Origin: Dastarcus helophoroides
Lineage: Eukaryota; Arthropoda; Insecta; Coleoptera; Bothrideridae
DNA: 64,000 nucleotides
Assembly: GCA_028583605.1 (NCBI GenBank)
Contig: CM053328.1
Location: 9,254,782 to 9,318,781, forward strand
Direction of reading: 5' to 3'
Shown here: positions 1 to 11,820 of the stretch, in pieces
How positions within the stretch are numbered: the first letter of the stretch is position 1
Layout: the number at the start of each line of letters is the position of its first letter
Translations under genes and position numbers: made by a program
The notes under the pieces: model-generated
Told to the model about the DNA's origin: nothing
Seen by the model: only the letters and a program-made list of their open reading frames with translations
Database searches by the model: none

Positions 1-2090
1 CGAAGTATTGAACTTTTTTTAGAAAATTTCGATTTTTTAAATTTTCAACTTTTTTTTGAAAATTTTAGCCTGTTTTCGAAATTTTCCTTTTCTCTGAAAA
101 TTTCAACTCCTAAATTTCGACTTTTTCTCATCGACTTATTTTTGAAATTATGACTTTTTTGAAAATTCTCTGGAAGGTTTTTTTCTCAAAGTGGCTCTGA
201 TCTTTCTGAAAAGAATTTAATTGTTTCAAATATTTTTTTATTATACAGGGTTAGTACTATTTTACGTCTCACCATTGGGATCTCCTCAACTATCATAGAT
301 AGAGAGTCGATTAAATTATAAAAAAAGTTGTCTAATCTTATTTGTAATATTTTTGTAAAAATAGGTTTGAAATTATCTTACTGAATTCTTCAAATATTTT
401 GAAAAAAAACTGAAAATTGCCAATTTTTACTTTTTGAAATATCTCATTTCTTTATAAAGGTAATTTTACGAAATTTGATATCTTAACTTTTTTTTAAAAG
501 TTTGGCCTCCTAACTTTTTGACTTTTTTTAATATATAGTCGTTAGCTCGAAGTTTTCAAATTTTTTGGAAATTATATATTTTCCTCAAGTTTTAAGCTTT
601 TTTTTGAAAATCTTGACCTTTTCTCGAAGTTTTCACATATCCTTGAAAATGTTTACTTCCAAATTTCATCTTTTCCTCAAAATGTTGACAAAATTAAAAA
701 ATTTCTACCTTTTTAGAAAGTATGACTTTTTGGAAATTTAACATTGCTTGAAGTTTTCCAAAGGCTTTGACTCTGACTTTTCTGAAAAAAAAATGTACAT
801 TTTTGAAAATCTTTTTCTATTTGAAATTTTCCTTTTTGGACATTTCAACTTTTTTAGAAACGTTAGCTCCTTTTGAAAATTTTAAACTTTTTAAAAATAA
901 TTTGACTTTAAATTTTTTTTGAAAATTTTGGTTTCCTTCAAATTTCGGTTTTATTCAAATTTTCAACTTTTATGAAAATCGGTCCTTTTTAGAAACTCTT
1001 CCTATTGAAAATTAATTTTCTGTTAAACTTTGATTTGAAATTTCAACTTTCTTGTAAATCTGCCTTAAAATTCAATTAATTTGTTTATTTAAATTATTTT
1101 TAAAAATTCGAATTTTTTCAAGATATCGACTTGTGAAACCATTAATTCACTTAAAATTTTTGTCTTTTCTGTTGTAAACTTTTTGCAAAAACTTCGATTT
1201 TCGATTTTTATTGAACATTTTACCTTTTTTGAAGATTTCGATTTTTTTAATATTTCGACTTATTTTGAAAAATTTAATTCTTTACCAATTTGTCTTTCTT
1301 CAATATTTTGACTTATTTCATAAATTTCCACTTTTTTAGGAACATTCTGATTTTTTAAAAACTATAATTTTTTATTTTGACTTCATCAAAAATTTGGATA
1401 TTTTTGAAAATTCCAAATTTTTGAAAATGTGGACACAAAATGCTGACTTTTTTTAAAATTTCAATTATTTTTAAAAATGTTGACTTTTTTTTCAAATTCG
1501 AACTTTTTGAAGGACCTTTTTTTGTTAAATTGAATATTTCTTAAAATTTTCACTTTTTTGAAAATGTCGACCACTTCTCAAAATTTTGAATGACAAAGTT
1601 TTCGGCGTGTTAAAAATTTTGAATTTTTTATTGAAATTTTGAAAAATATTCAACTTTTTTGTAAAAAATTTAAATTTTTTAAAAAGATGGAACTCCTCAA
1701 AATGTTTACTTTTTTGATTATTTCGTTCTTTTTTCAAAATTTTCACCTTTTTTAAAAATGTTGACCTTTTATCAAGATTTTGATTCTTTCTTAAAATTTG
1801 TACCTTCTAAAGATGATTTTTTTGAAAAATTTAGAGATTGAAACGTTTGTCTTTTTTGAACATTTCGAATTTTTGAAATCTGTTCACTTATTTTGAATAT
1901 TTCAAATTTTTACCTTAATTTCGTGAATTTCAATTCTTTCACAATTTGACTTCTTTCAAAATTTTGACTTATTTGCTAAATTTAAACTTTCCAAGAATTT
2001 TCACCTTTTGGACATTTTCAATTATTTTTTAAAATTTGTACATTATTTTGTTGAATTTTTTTCTTGAAAATGTCAACATTTTGTCTTTTT
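1..2090. repeat. Degenerate AT-rich minisatellite block, T-rich on + strand
   Basis: The block consists of units of roughly 16-23 bp, each a T-run followed by a GAAAATTTCGA-like core, repeated with heavy divergence. The core is partly self-complementary (AAATTT). Open frames here translate as F/K/N/I strings and have no domain. The left edge lies outside the window. No gene is visible. Confidence 0.8.
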
Positions 2091-2140
2091 GTAAATGCAA
2101 TCTTTTTTAAGTATACTTTTGTTGAAAACTTTGGGAAAAA

Positions 2141-2292
2141 TTGAAATACAAATCTTGTAAAGAGATATCTCTCTGAAGATGATAGAAACACGTTACAGCA
2201 ACACTTGTATTTTTTAATCTTTCTTGGTTTCAGGGGACAAGATTTGTACTTCAATTTTTGAAGATAACCAAGGACCTGTTCATTCCACCACA
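2141..2292 (+). mobile_element. Foldback MITE family 1, copy 1 (shortened left arm)
   Basis: The right arm is intact: a CTCTGAAGATGATAG core, then a TTTTTAATCTTTCTTGG block, GGGGACAAGATTTGTA and a terminal part reading AACCAAGGACCTGTTCATTCCAC. The left arm is reduced to the GAAATACAAATCTTGT piece. The same modules recur near 2713, 5020, 7155, 35561, 49078 and 63560, which defines the family. There is no coding capacity. Confidence 0.75.
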
Positions 2293-2712
2293 ATTAAGGA
2301 AAAATGATATTAAAGAAAATAACCATAGAAAAAAATAAAAAGTAAATTAAAGCTCCAAGATTTTCATAAAATTTCAAAATGTTTAGCTTTAATAGTTTTT
2401 GACTAATCATCAAATTAAATAAAAGTTTTAATTATTTTGAAACGATCCAAGGGCATCAGTACTTTTTAAAGTGACTTTATCATAAAACTCTTCCACATAA
2501 TTGAATTGTTTTCATTTTGACTGGTCTCCGAGCTCTGTACGATGATTTACTTCTGAATTATTGTTATCTAAAACAAACAAAACATTTATGACTTTAAACT
2601 CGGAAAGAGTGGTTATGCGGAAAAAGCGACTGAAATTCCGAAAACTGTAAAGGGTTCTCTACGAGTCCTAGTTTTTGGTTTATTATATGTACATAAAACC
2701 TTTTTTTTTTTT

Positions 2713-2957
2713 TGGTGCAACAGACTGATCCTTGATTATCTTCAAAAATTGAAATAAATACAAATCTTATTCCCTAAAACCAAGAAAGATTAGAAAACAC
2801 AACAAAGGTTGCTCTAACCAGTTTCGAGAAGCTATCATCTTCAGAGAGACTGCAGATCTCTGAAGATGATGGCTTGGCTGTCGAAACGCGTTAGAGTAAC
2901 CTTTGTTGCGTGTTCTAATCTTTGTTGATTTCAGGGGACAAGATTTGTATTTCAATA
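2713..2957 (+). mobile_element. Foldback MITE family 1, copy 2 (both arms)
   Basis: A left arm, from an end reading TGCAACAGACTGATCCTTG through AATACAAATCTTA and CACAACAAAGGTTGCTCTAAC, meets its reverse complement around 2846-2855. There ATCATCTTCAGAGA is mirrored as TCTCTGAAGATGAT. The element can therefore fold into one long hairpin of about 110 bp per arm. The right terminal segment after TTTGTATTTCAAT is missing. This copy best shows the palindromic architecture. Confidence 0.8.
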
Positions 2958-3779
2958 CATAAAACCTAATTTATTTATTCGACAGAGGTCATAACGTGAT
3001 TTAAATGTCAAAAATCTAAATAATAGTTAAGAACTTTGTTAATAGCTTCATTTTTTAACAATTTAGGGATTTTCTCAAAACAACAGGTTGATTGAATTTC
3101 AAGCAAAATTAGAAATATCAAAAAAACTTGAAGTTCCAAAGTAGCTGAACCACATCTAAAAATATGTCCACCATTTCCCTAATAAATTTATACTTTTTTT
3201 ATTTAATTTTGATTTTTCCTTAATTTCTGGGTTACAATTTTTATTTTTATTATTTTTGACATTAAATTTCTTTTAAAAATAACTGAATGTTTCGATATTA
3301 AAGTTAAAATTCATAAAATAACCACAAATGAAAATTTAAAACATTCTCTCGAACGTTCGAAAAAAGTGTCGTGATTTCAAAAATAACAAATCAATTTGAA
3401 AAAAAGAAGTATTTATTAAAAAAGTTAAAATTTGGCATTGACAAATAACATTTTTCTAAATAAACGTCAATTGTTAGAAAATTTTTACAACAAATTACTC
3501 GAAATTCATAAAAAAGAAGAAAGTACATTCTATAAAAAAAAGGTTGCCATAATTTTTCTCAAAGTTGCAAATATGGAAACTGGTATTTTGTGTGTATAAA
3601 CAAAAGTCAGTTGTTTGGAAATTTTTTCTCCAAGAAATAAGAAGTTTCTATGGAAAGTTAGAAATGTGTTTTGAGAAAAGTTGGACAGGTCTTGAGATGT
3701 TGCCATTTAGTGATGAGAAGTCTCATCAGTTTCATCTAGTTTCATTAAAAATTTTAAAGATTTGAAATGCTTATGATAG
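2958..3779. other. AT-rich intergenic sequence, no gene recognised
   Basis: The sequence is A/T-rich and unstructured. A 66-codon open frame at 3565-3765 shows no domain, and its codon composition matches the surrounding noncoding DNA. The stretch near 3516-3560 is matched in inverted orientation at 7075-7135. Confidence 0.5.
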
Positions 3780-4080
3780 TGTAACAAAATGTAGTTATAA
3801 AATTTGCATTAGTGATTGTGTAAGGAATTCTCTAGAAACATTTGACAAGCGCTCCGGACATTTCCGTAAGCGATAATCTTATCTGTACGGAGATTCGTCT
3901 AGAAAACCGGAAGGGTATAAATACGTAGTAATTTTCCCTTAGTTAGTTATTTGGTCAGTGAATTAGTCAGATAGTCTCATAGTTAAGTGAATTATAATTG
4001 TAATGTTCCAAAATAAGTTTGGTAATAAAGTGTTACAATTTTCGAAATTTTAATTTTCAAATTGATAACACGCAATAACA
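3780..4080 (+). mobile_element. Solo LTR of a Ty3/Gypsy-like family
   Basis: The 301-bp segment begins TGTAACAAAATG and ends CGCAATAACA, giving the TG...CA termini of an LTR. It shares the layout of the LTRs at 47480, 50938 and 55481: a CTTATCTG/GATAA motif pair, TCTAGAA, a TATA box (TATAAATA at 3916-3923), then a CAGT/TAGT-rich leader and an AATAAAGTG signal near 4024. No internal region follows. The flanks do not show an identical target duplication (ATAG versus GGTA), so this copy is either old or its ends are eroded. Confidence 0.75.
3916..3923 (+). promoter_or_regulatory. LTR TATA box
   Basis: TATAAATA lies mid-LTR, at the position where the sister LTR at 55481 has CTATAAAAAGG. It is expected to be the core promoter of the retroelement transcript. 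Confidence 0.5.
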
Positions 4081-5015
4081 GGTAAGGTTATTTATTGCTT
4101 CATACATTCAGTTCATACAAAGTCTAATATTTAAAAAAAAATGCACAAAGTCGAGGGATTTGCTAATTCGTAATAATCAGATAACAATTTATTTAAGGAT
4201 TGTCTGTAACCGTACCATTTCATAAGGTCAATTCAAATTTACTACATACTGCTGATTAAGCAACTTCGTACGGAAGCTTTCCAAACTATTATTTACCCTT
4301 TACCCTTGTCAACTTTCAGCTTCCGCACGTCAAATGTTCTCGCCCCGATCCAGAAACAAAGCGGAACGCATCCCTAATATATTAACGTTATTGATACTGT
4401 CATTTTGTGACATACACACTTAATTCCACAAAATTGGAAGCCAGCCATCAAAAGCGAATTTCTAACTCTCTAAAGCTCGCCTCGTCCGTTTAGGGCTCAA
4501 ATTTTGTGACAAATTTAAGACCTCTTACGACTCCCATGTTGCTTATACTGGTGTATGTTTGACTATTTCAAAGCGAGGCGCAATATAATTTGTTTGAAAT
4601 ATATTCGCTTTAAGTATGTAATTTCAGAGTACGTATTTTGATGCGACGAAAATTTGACGCATATTTCATGAGAGGCGTATTTGCGAAATGAAAATGCAAA
4701 TTTCGATCAAGGTTATTGCTTTCTAGTACATCACTAAATTTGAACTCAACTTGGAAAATGTTTTGAGAGCTACACGTTTTTGTCCCACAATGAGTTCAAA
4801 TCGATATTTTAAGATAATGTTCTCACAATTAAACGCTGCGTTTTTAACATTTTTGTTTAATATAACAATGAACAACTTATCTGTATGAACTTTACAACTG
4901 ATCAAATTAGGATGCGATTGTTCGATTATATTGATATTCTGGGTGTACCAGAATATTAGATATCTAGAAATCTCGAACGAACAATAACCATCTCTTTAAA
5001 AGCCCTTATTACTTT
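4081..5015. other. Mostly unique intergenic DNA, no gene recognised
   Basis: Base composition is more balanced here than in the minisatellite blocks, and no repeat module seen elsewhere in the window occurs. No reading frame has a recognisable domain. It probably represents old host intergenic or intronic DNA. Confidence 0.4.
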
Positions 5016-5019
5016 TTTT

Positions 5020-5100
5020 GTGGGACGGACTGGTCCTTGGTTATTTTTAAAAATTGAAATACAAGAAAGATTAAAAAACACAACAAAGCTTGCTCTTAAC
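5020..5100 (+). mobile_element. Foldback MITE family 1, left-arm fragment (copy 3)
   Basis: GTGGGACGGACTGGTCCTTG, TTGAAATACAAG and CACAACAAAGCTTGCTCT correspond to the left arm of the copies at 2713 and 63560. The segment stops before the central palindrome, and a short internal deletion removes the ATCTTGTCCCC module. Confidence 0.7.
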
Positions 5101-6529
5101 TTGTAAATATTTGACAGACGTCTCGAACTTATGCTTGTGTGTGGCTAGGTATCAACCCAAAAACTTCTAATAATAAACATCTCTTCAACAAAGTTTAATT
5201 TTAAAATTCGTTACAATATGTCAGTAGCTATTGCAAGCGACAAATTCAAAATTTTCAATTTTCTGCCATAAAACCAGTTACTGCGTGTATCTCGAGTAAT
5301 TTAACCAAAATCAACTTTAATATAGTCTTTAAACAATGATACTACATACTGCTTTTTAAGGCTGCTATAAATTCATTAATTTGCCCTTGGTTGATAAAAA
5401 AAATTAATATTAAAGAACATCAAAGCAAGGGACCTGAAAACAACTTTAAGTGCTTTTAAGGGTGGTAATTCTGTAGAGAAGGGACTAAAATTTGGTTCTA
5501 TTCGGTTTTAATGCCTGTCTTTAAGAACAGCTAGTACATATTTGCTTTTAAAAGTTACAAAATGAAAAGTCTGCTTTTTTAAACTATTAAAACTACTTTT
5601 TTAAACTATTAAACTATTAAAATCATTAAAAGTGTTCCACATGAATTGATACTTCATAAAACTGTCTACACTGACGTGTAATTCCCATTAATTCAAAATT
5701 TATTTTACTTATTTTGATGACTTATTTCGCTTCACTCCAGTTATAAAAGAGACGGATCAGTGTTCATTAAAAAAATGTCAAAAGGTATTACAAAGTTGCC
5801 CCCATTTCGTGTTAGTCTTGCCCCAATTTCGAATGAGATAAATCTGTCAGGAGTTTTCCGGCGAATTCGCCAAATTAAACATTGAGACCTGCCGAGTACA
5901 TCCGGCCATTCTCGCGTTTAAATCGAGAAACTTTTGTGTAGTCGTCGACTAACTCATAACGAAATACCGAACTCCTCCGTGTTCAGGACTGTGTCAACAT
6001 TTAAACTGGTGAATTATTAAAACCCCGTTTAGAGGCGAAATAGAGTAACAAACGGCGATGGCTTCTTGACAAATGCAACGGGGCGAAAGTTCCGAATTGC
6101 GTCCCGGCGGAACGTTTTAAAATTTATCGTGTTTTAACGGTTTGGTTCCTCTTTTTCTCTTTTTGTTAAGGTGTGATTTTTGTAGCAATTGGATATTAAG
6201 TTTAGAGCTTGACATTTGGGATAACCTGTGAAACAAAATGTGTTGTGCTTACAATCGCAGGACCAAAGAGAATATTTGCAAAATGAGTGTATGGAGTGAA
6301 CAAATACTTTAACAGTTTCGAAACATATACCACATTAGCCTCTCTGATACCCCACACATCTTGCTCTACTTAGACTCTCACTACTTCTTTAGAGACACGA
6401 AGTGCGAGGCCGCTTCCGATCCAGAATTCTGTTATATATCTATCAGCAGTGTGCTCTCGTACCAACAACACTTGGACTTTCCATAAACCGAGTTCTTATT
6501 ATGTTTTTATATAACATTAATTGTTTTTC
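5101..6529. other. Unique intergenic DNA, no gene recognised
   Basis: This stretch has moderate GC content, especially 5740-6110. It is neither low-complexity nor similar to other parts of the window. All frames are closed by frequent stops, and I see no splice-bounded coding segment that I can support. Confidence 0.4.
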
Positions 6530-6930
6530 TATCCAGTTTTAAATAACATTAACTTTTTGAAAAAAAAAACAGATCCCATAATTGTTTCTCTATCCTGATA
6601 ACGAAGGCTTCCATGGCCAGAGTCAGTGCAGGATCTACTTCTTCCGGAATTAAACCGTGTCAAAGAACTACTAAACGTCGAAACACTTTTAGTAGTTCTT
6701 TGACACGGTCCAATCCCGGAAGTAGTATACCCTGTTTCTCTAGTCCTGTTTTAGATAACATTTTGAAAAAAACAGATCCCATGGGACTTGAGATGACATG
6801 GGTGTCTTCATTATTAGTGGAGATAGAAGAACACTTAAATAATCCACCGTCATGCAAAAGTTTACCCCTTTTTAACGAACCCTTAAAGAAACAATTGAGT
6901 ACCACCTTGTTTTGGTTTTATTAGGAAAAA
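6530..6930. repeat. Locally duplicated segment with an internal inverted repeat
   Basis: The module TTTAAATAACATTA...AAACAGATCCCATA preceded by GTTTCTCTATCC (6520-6595) recurs as GTTTCTCTAGTCC...AACAGATCCCATG (6733-6782). Between the copies lies a hairpin (6635-6727). A 103-codon plus-strand frame (6613-6924) runs across hairpin and duplicate. Its N-terminal half is encoded by the palindrome, and I recognise no protein family, so I do not call a gene. Confidence 0.45.
6635..6727. repeat. Inverted repeat, arms about 41 bp, loop about 10 bp
   Basis: The left arm includes CCGTGTCAAAGAACTACTAAA and the right arm is its reverse complement (TTTAGTAGTTCTTTGACACGG). The flanks CTTCCGG/CCGGAAG extend the stem with a few mismatches. 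It could be the core of a small foldback element. Confidence 0.7.
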
Positions 6931-7154
6931 ATTGGAAAAATTGATTTTCTAAAATCTGCTGTAATTCCTGTAGTAATTTTTTATTTGTATTTCGATTTAA
7001 AAAACTTGTATCATTTTTGTTTGGTTGCTCAAAAGCACTACAATGGCGCAGCTAATTGTTTTTCTTACTGAATAATTTCTAAGAAATTATGGCAACCTCG
7101 TTTTTTTGTAGAATGTATTTTCCTTCTGTTTTATAAATTTCCAGACCAATTTTT

Positions 7155-7217
7155 GGTCTCAAGTGACAAGATTTGTATTTCAATTTTTGAAGATAACCAA
7201 GGACCAGTTCGTTCCAC
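7155..7217 (+). mobile_element. Foldback MITE family 1, right-arm fragment (copy 4)
   Basis: The segment carries GACAAGATTTGTATTTCAAT, then TTTTGAAGATAACCAAGG and ACCAGTTCGTTCCAC, which is the terminal right-arm sequence also seen at 2292. The remainder of the element is absent. Confidence 0.7.
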
Positions 7218-9059
7218 AAAAACTAGTAATTGTCAATAAAAAAAAGTCTAAATTTGGAGTTTAAACACAAAATTTTAAAAAAATACGAAAAATTGTAAGC
7301 CTAACCTTGAAATTTTGAAAAAAAGTTACAATAAAGTTTACATTGTAAGAAGAACCTTAAATTTATTAAAATAAAAATCCTGGTTGATCAAAAATTTAAA
7401 AAAACTCAATGTATTTCTAAAATTAATAAAATTTAAAAAAAAATTCAGTAAGCAAAAATGTTGAGCTAAAAGCTCTAAGTAATTTTTTAAATAAAAATTT
7501 TAACTTCGAATTTGAAAAACATGAGAAAATCTCGGGGAAAACTAGAAACTTTGATGAAAAATTTAATTTTCAGAAAAAGCTTGAAATTTCTAAATTAGTA
7601 AAAAATAAGAGTCGTAATACAGAAGGAGGGCCAGGTCAGATGATTGGCTTCGCCCATGTGTCAAATAAGTTGGGTTTTATTTGCAAAGAATTAATCAAGA
7701 ACTACAACTTGTATTGAATTATTTACAGCTTTCGAAACTTTACTCGCATTTTTCGTACAACCAATTGTTCTCGAGTTATTAATTATAATAAATGTCTTTT
7801 TTGTTGTAAATGATAATTCAGAGCAGTGGCGGCTGGTCTTAAAGAGCGCAGGAGCGCCCGCTCCTCGCGAAATGAGCGATCTATTTTTTTCTACTTAATG
7901 TAAAAGTCTTGGATTTATCACATTTTTAAATACAAAATAATGATATACTAATTAACTAATAATACTTCTGAGTGACTTGGAATAAAGTACGCAAACTTTT
8001 ATTCCATTATATTATATACTATGAGGAAACTGAAATACGTTGGTGCGCGCGTGGCTGCCATGCGATGCCTATCAATGGCCTCCACGGGAAACGGAGAAAT
8101 AAACTACAGAACACCACGCTAAAGCTAGCCCGCGGTACGCCGCTCCGCGCATATGCGATATTGCCAAATGGTGAGTACGAGTTAGAATTTGGATGGTGTA
8201 TTTACGGTTTCATGATGCTAAATGCGTAGATGCGGGCTGATTTGATTGCGATTGCTAATTGTGCCGCTTACAGGGTTAACTGCCAATAGTACGGCTATTC
8301 ACAAAGAGATAGCATAATTATTAATTTGTAAATTTGGATTTAAACAATTTTGGTGAGAAAGTAATAAACACTTTATTTCCTTAAAGGATCGTAGAACCGA
8401 TTTTGTTTAAAAAAATATTTTTTTTGTGTTTTTGTAGAGTTTAATTAGAACTTTGTAATAAAATTCATTTTATCTCCAAATGCAGTTTTCATGAAAAATT
8501 GATATAATTTTATTCCTATGAAAGCAAACAATTTTAATTAAGTAATCCAGAACCGTAACCAGATGCAACCGCACAGAGTACTTTAAGGGGCTCAGAAAGG
8601 TCAATAATGATTTTTTTTTGTACTCGATGAAAATAATTTAGAGATGATAACCCAAAAATATTTTAATTAAATTTAATTCGTAAAAATACTATTAAATATC
8701 ACAACTTTTGTATCACTTTTGTTTCTCTTAAATTTAATACCTTGCTATGGCACTGGAGAGTCACCTAAACTCTTTAACTACTAATATTTAGGCAAAGGGC
8801 ATCGACCTCTATTTTTTTCGTTCCGGTTTTTGGTTTTCGCTCCGGGAAAAAATCATATCGGTTCCGTTCCGGTTTTCGTTCCTACAAAAATGGCGGTTTT
8901 TTCCGGTTTTCGGTTCAGTTCCAGCTGACTCATTTTTCAATTTTTTAAAATTTTTCATTTAAATTGATTTTCTAACATAATTTAGGAAATGTTCTTTCTC
9001 TTTTTTATATAATTTGAAGGAAATATTTCTCGATTTTTCGAATTTAAAAAAATTAGCTG

Positions 9060-10810
9060 ATATTCGTGCATTCGCCGAGGTGAAAAAAAAAGAAAGGATC
9101 CTTTGGTTATATACTTTTTGAAAGTTTCGACTTTTCGAAGAATTCAGTTTTTATTGAAAATTTGGACTTATTTCGAAAATTTCGGACAATAAAAACCCAC
9201 TTTTTAACAAAGATCTTTTCTGGTTCGACTTCCAAATTTTTGAAATTTTAACTTGATTTCGAAAATTTGGACTTTTTTCAAAATTTGGATTTTTTGAATA
9301 TTCCAAATTTCTCAAAATTCTGTCTTATTTGGTTAGTTTTGATTTTTTTGAACATTTTACTTTAATAACTTTCGTTCTTGTTAAAAATTTTATTTTTTGA
9401 AAATTACAATTTTTTTTTAATGGAATCGATCTCGAAGTTGTCTGACCTTATTTTTGTAAATATCAAAAATGTTCTCGAAATTTCGAAATTTCATCTTTTT
9501 TTGCAAATATAACTAATTTTAAATTCGATTTTTTCAAAACATTTCAATGCTTTTTAAAAATTTGAATTTTTTCAAAGTTTTAACTTTTTGCAAATATCGA
9601 TTCTCTCGAATGTTTGTTTTTTTATTCAACTTTTTTTCAATTTTTACTTTTTCGCAAGATACTGACTTTCTACAAATGATTACTCTTTTTAAAAAGTCTG
9701 CCTTCGATTTTAATTGAAAATTCTTAAATATTTTTCGATTTCCTTACAGTATTTCGTCTTTATATTTTGAAAACTTTCAATTTCAAATGTTCCTTTTTTT
9801 AGCTTTCACTTTTTTCAAATATTTATTTATTTTATTAATCTCCAGACTTTTTCAGTTTGACCTTTCTGAAAGATTTTAATTTATTTTCCAAATTCTGAAT
9901 TTTTTGAAAATCTCTATAGATAATTTCGATCTTTTCTCCAAATTGTTATTTTTTTTTTCAAAATTTTGATTTTTTCTGTAAATTTAATGATGTTAAAAAA
10001 CTGACTTTTAAAAACTTCTACCCTGTTTTTTTTAATTTTTGATTATGGTCAAACTTTTAACAACTTCTTGAAGCTTTGATCTTTTTTTGAAAACTGAAAT
10101 TTTTTTTTTAAATTTCGACTCTTTCTTGAAGTTTCGGCTTATATGTAGTAAACTGAAGTTTTATTTGATAAATTAGATATTTTCCTTTAATTTTTGTTGC
10201 TTGAAAAATTAAATTTCTTCTCAAAATTCCGACATTTTTAATATTTTCAAACATTTTCCAAAATTTAGACTTTTTTTGAAAAACTTCAACCTTTTATCAT
10301 CGATATTTCGACTTTTTCTCGAAGCTACAACGTTTTCAGAATTTGATTTTTTTTGTAAAATTTCCTTTTTTTCAAAAGTTTGGATTTTTTAAAAAATGAT
10401 TATGTTAAAACATTTTTTTTCAAAACATTTACTTTTTTTTTGAAAATTTCCACTTTAGCTCAAAGTTTTTACTATTTCTCAAAGTTTTAACTTCTTTTTT
10501 TGATAACCCTCTTTCCCGAATTTTCCCGAAAGTTTTCACTTTTTTCAAAATTGCAAATTTTTGAAATATTTGAATTTTTTCAGGATTTTAATCTTTTTTG
10601 AAAAGTGTTACCTTTTATCATCAAAATTGGGACTTTTTTTAAAATTAAATATAGTTTCATCCAAAATTTGAAGTTTTTTCGAAATCTCCATTTTTTTCTT
10701 CAAATGTTTGAGTTTTTGTGATAACTTTAACATTTTTTCAAAATTCGCGTGTTCTAGAAATTTTTTACTTTTGGTGAAGAATCTTATTTTCCAAATTACC
10801 AATTTTTAAA
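9060..10810. repeat. Degenerate AT minisatellite block, T-rich on + strand
   Basis: The unit type is the same as at 1-2090, for example CTTTTTTTGAAAATTTCCAC. Polarity flips at about 10.81-10.85 kb to A-rich. No genes are visible; the 64-codon frame at 10608-10802 is K/F-rich filler. Confidence 0.75.
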
Positions 10811-10849
10811 TTTAGAACGAATTCTACAAAAGGAATTCAAGATTTAACT

Positions 10850-11820
10850 AAATTTAGATTTTAAAGCTGTCTAAATTCAAAACAATCTAAACAAAAATCG
10901 CAGCTTCGAGGCGGAAATCAAAATTTTAAGAAAAAAGTGAAATATAGCGTAAACAAAATCAGATAAAAATTGAAAGTTTAAATTTTTTAACATATCATCG
11001 TTCCAAGTTTACCCTTAAAATTTCGACTTCAATTTCAAGATCCCGGCTTTAAATTGGAATATAAATGTTGTATTTTTCTCTTTAAATTTTAACTAAAATT
11101 CCCAATTTCTAGGAAAAATTGGAAATAAAAAGATTTTATCACAAATTTTGAGATTTTGAGAAGTTTTATGAAATCGGATAGTAAAAAATCATTAGAATTT
11201 GAAATTTCGAGAAAAATATTGGCATATTTAAATTAAAGTGAAATTTGAAGGAAAAAATTCAAGGCAGCTCGAAATTTCTATTAATAACTTTAAAAAATAA
11301 GAGTATTATATTATCAAAGGGAAAATCTAAGTTTGAGGAAAAAAAACAAAATTTGAGTGTTTGTTCTGAAGAAAAAGTTGGAATTTTCGGAAAAATTCAA
11401 ATTTGCAAATGAAATTGTCAGGAAACTGGGCTTCAATGAAAAAGACTTCACGGCTTGAGTCCATATTTACAATAGCACATAAAATTTGTATTTTAAACTC
11501 GAAATGTTAGGTAAAGAAAAGAAATATTTTGAGAAAAGGGTCCAAATTTCAAAACAGAATCAAAAATTTTGAAAAAAGGATATTCAAATTATACAACTTA
11601 AAATTCAATTTGGCTTGAAATTTTGAGAATAAAACATTTTCTTAGAAAGAGTGGAAATTGTAGTTTCTTCATTGAAGTTAGAAGAAATGTTCTTTAAAGT
11701 AAACTCCTAATTTTGAGATCAAAGTTGCATGAATTTGTGTAAAATTTTGAAAAGGAAATTTCTAAAAAAATCCCAAACTTTAGGGTAAAGTAAAAATTAT
11801 TTTAAGAACATACAAATTCA
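10850..11820. repeat. Degenerate AT minisatellite block, A-rich on + strand
   Basis: The unit reads as the reverse complement of the preceding block (AAAATTTTGAGAAAAAG-like). Together the two blocks form a very loose inverted arrangement of about 2.7 kb within the hAT-like element. Confidence 0.65.

Noticed and set aside
6613..6924. 103-codon plus-strand open frame
   Set aside because: Half of it is encoded by the arms of a hairpin and the rest by a local duplicate. An overlapping minus-strand frame is also open. No family was recognised.
7972..8229. Protein gene in the hAT-like element (85 codons)
   Set aside because: The homologous stretch at 57230-57490 does not keep the frame, so there is no sign of coding constraint.
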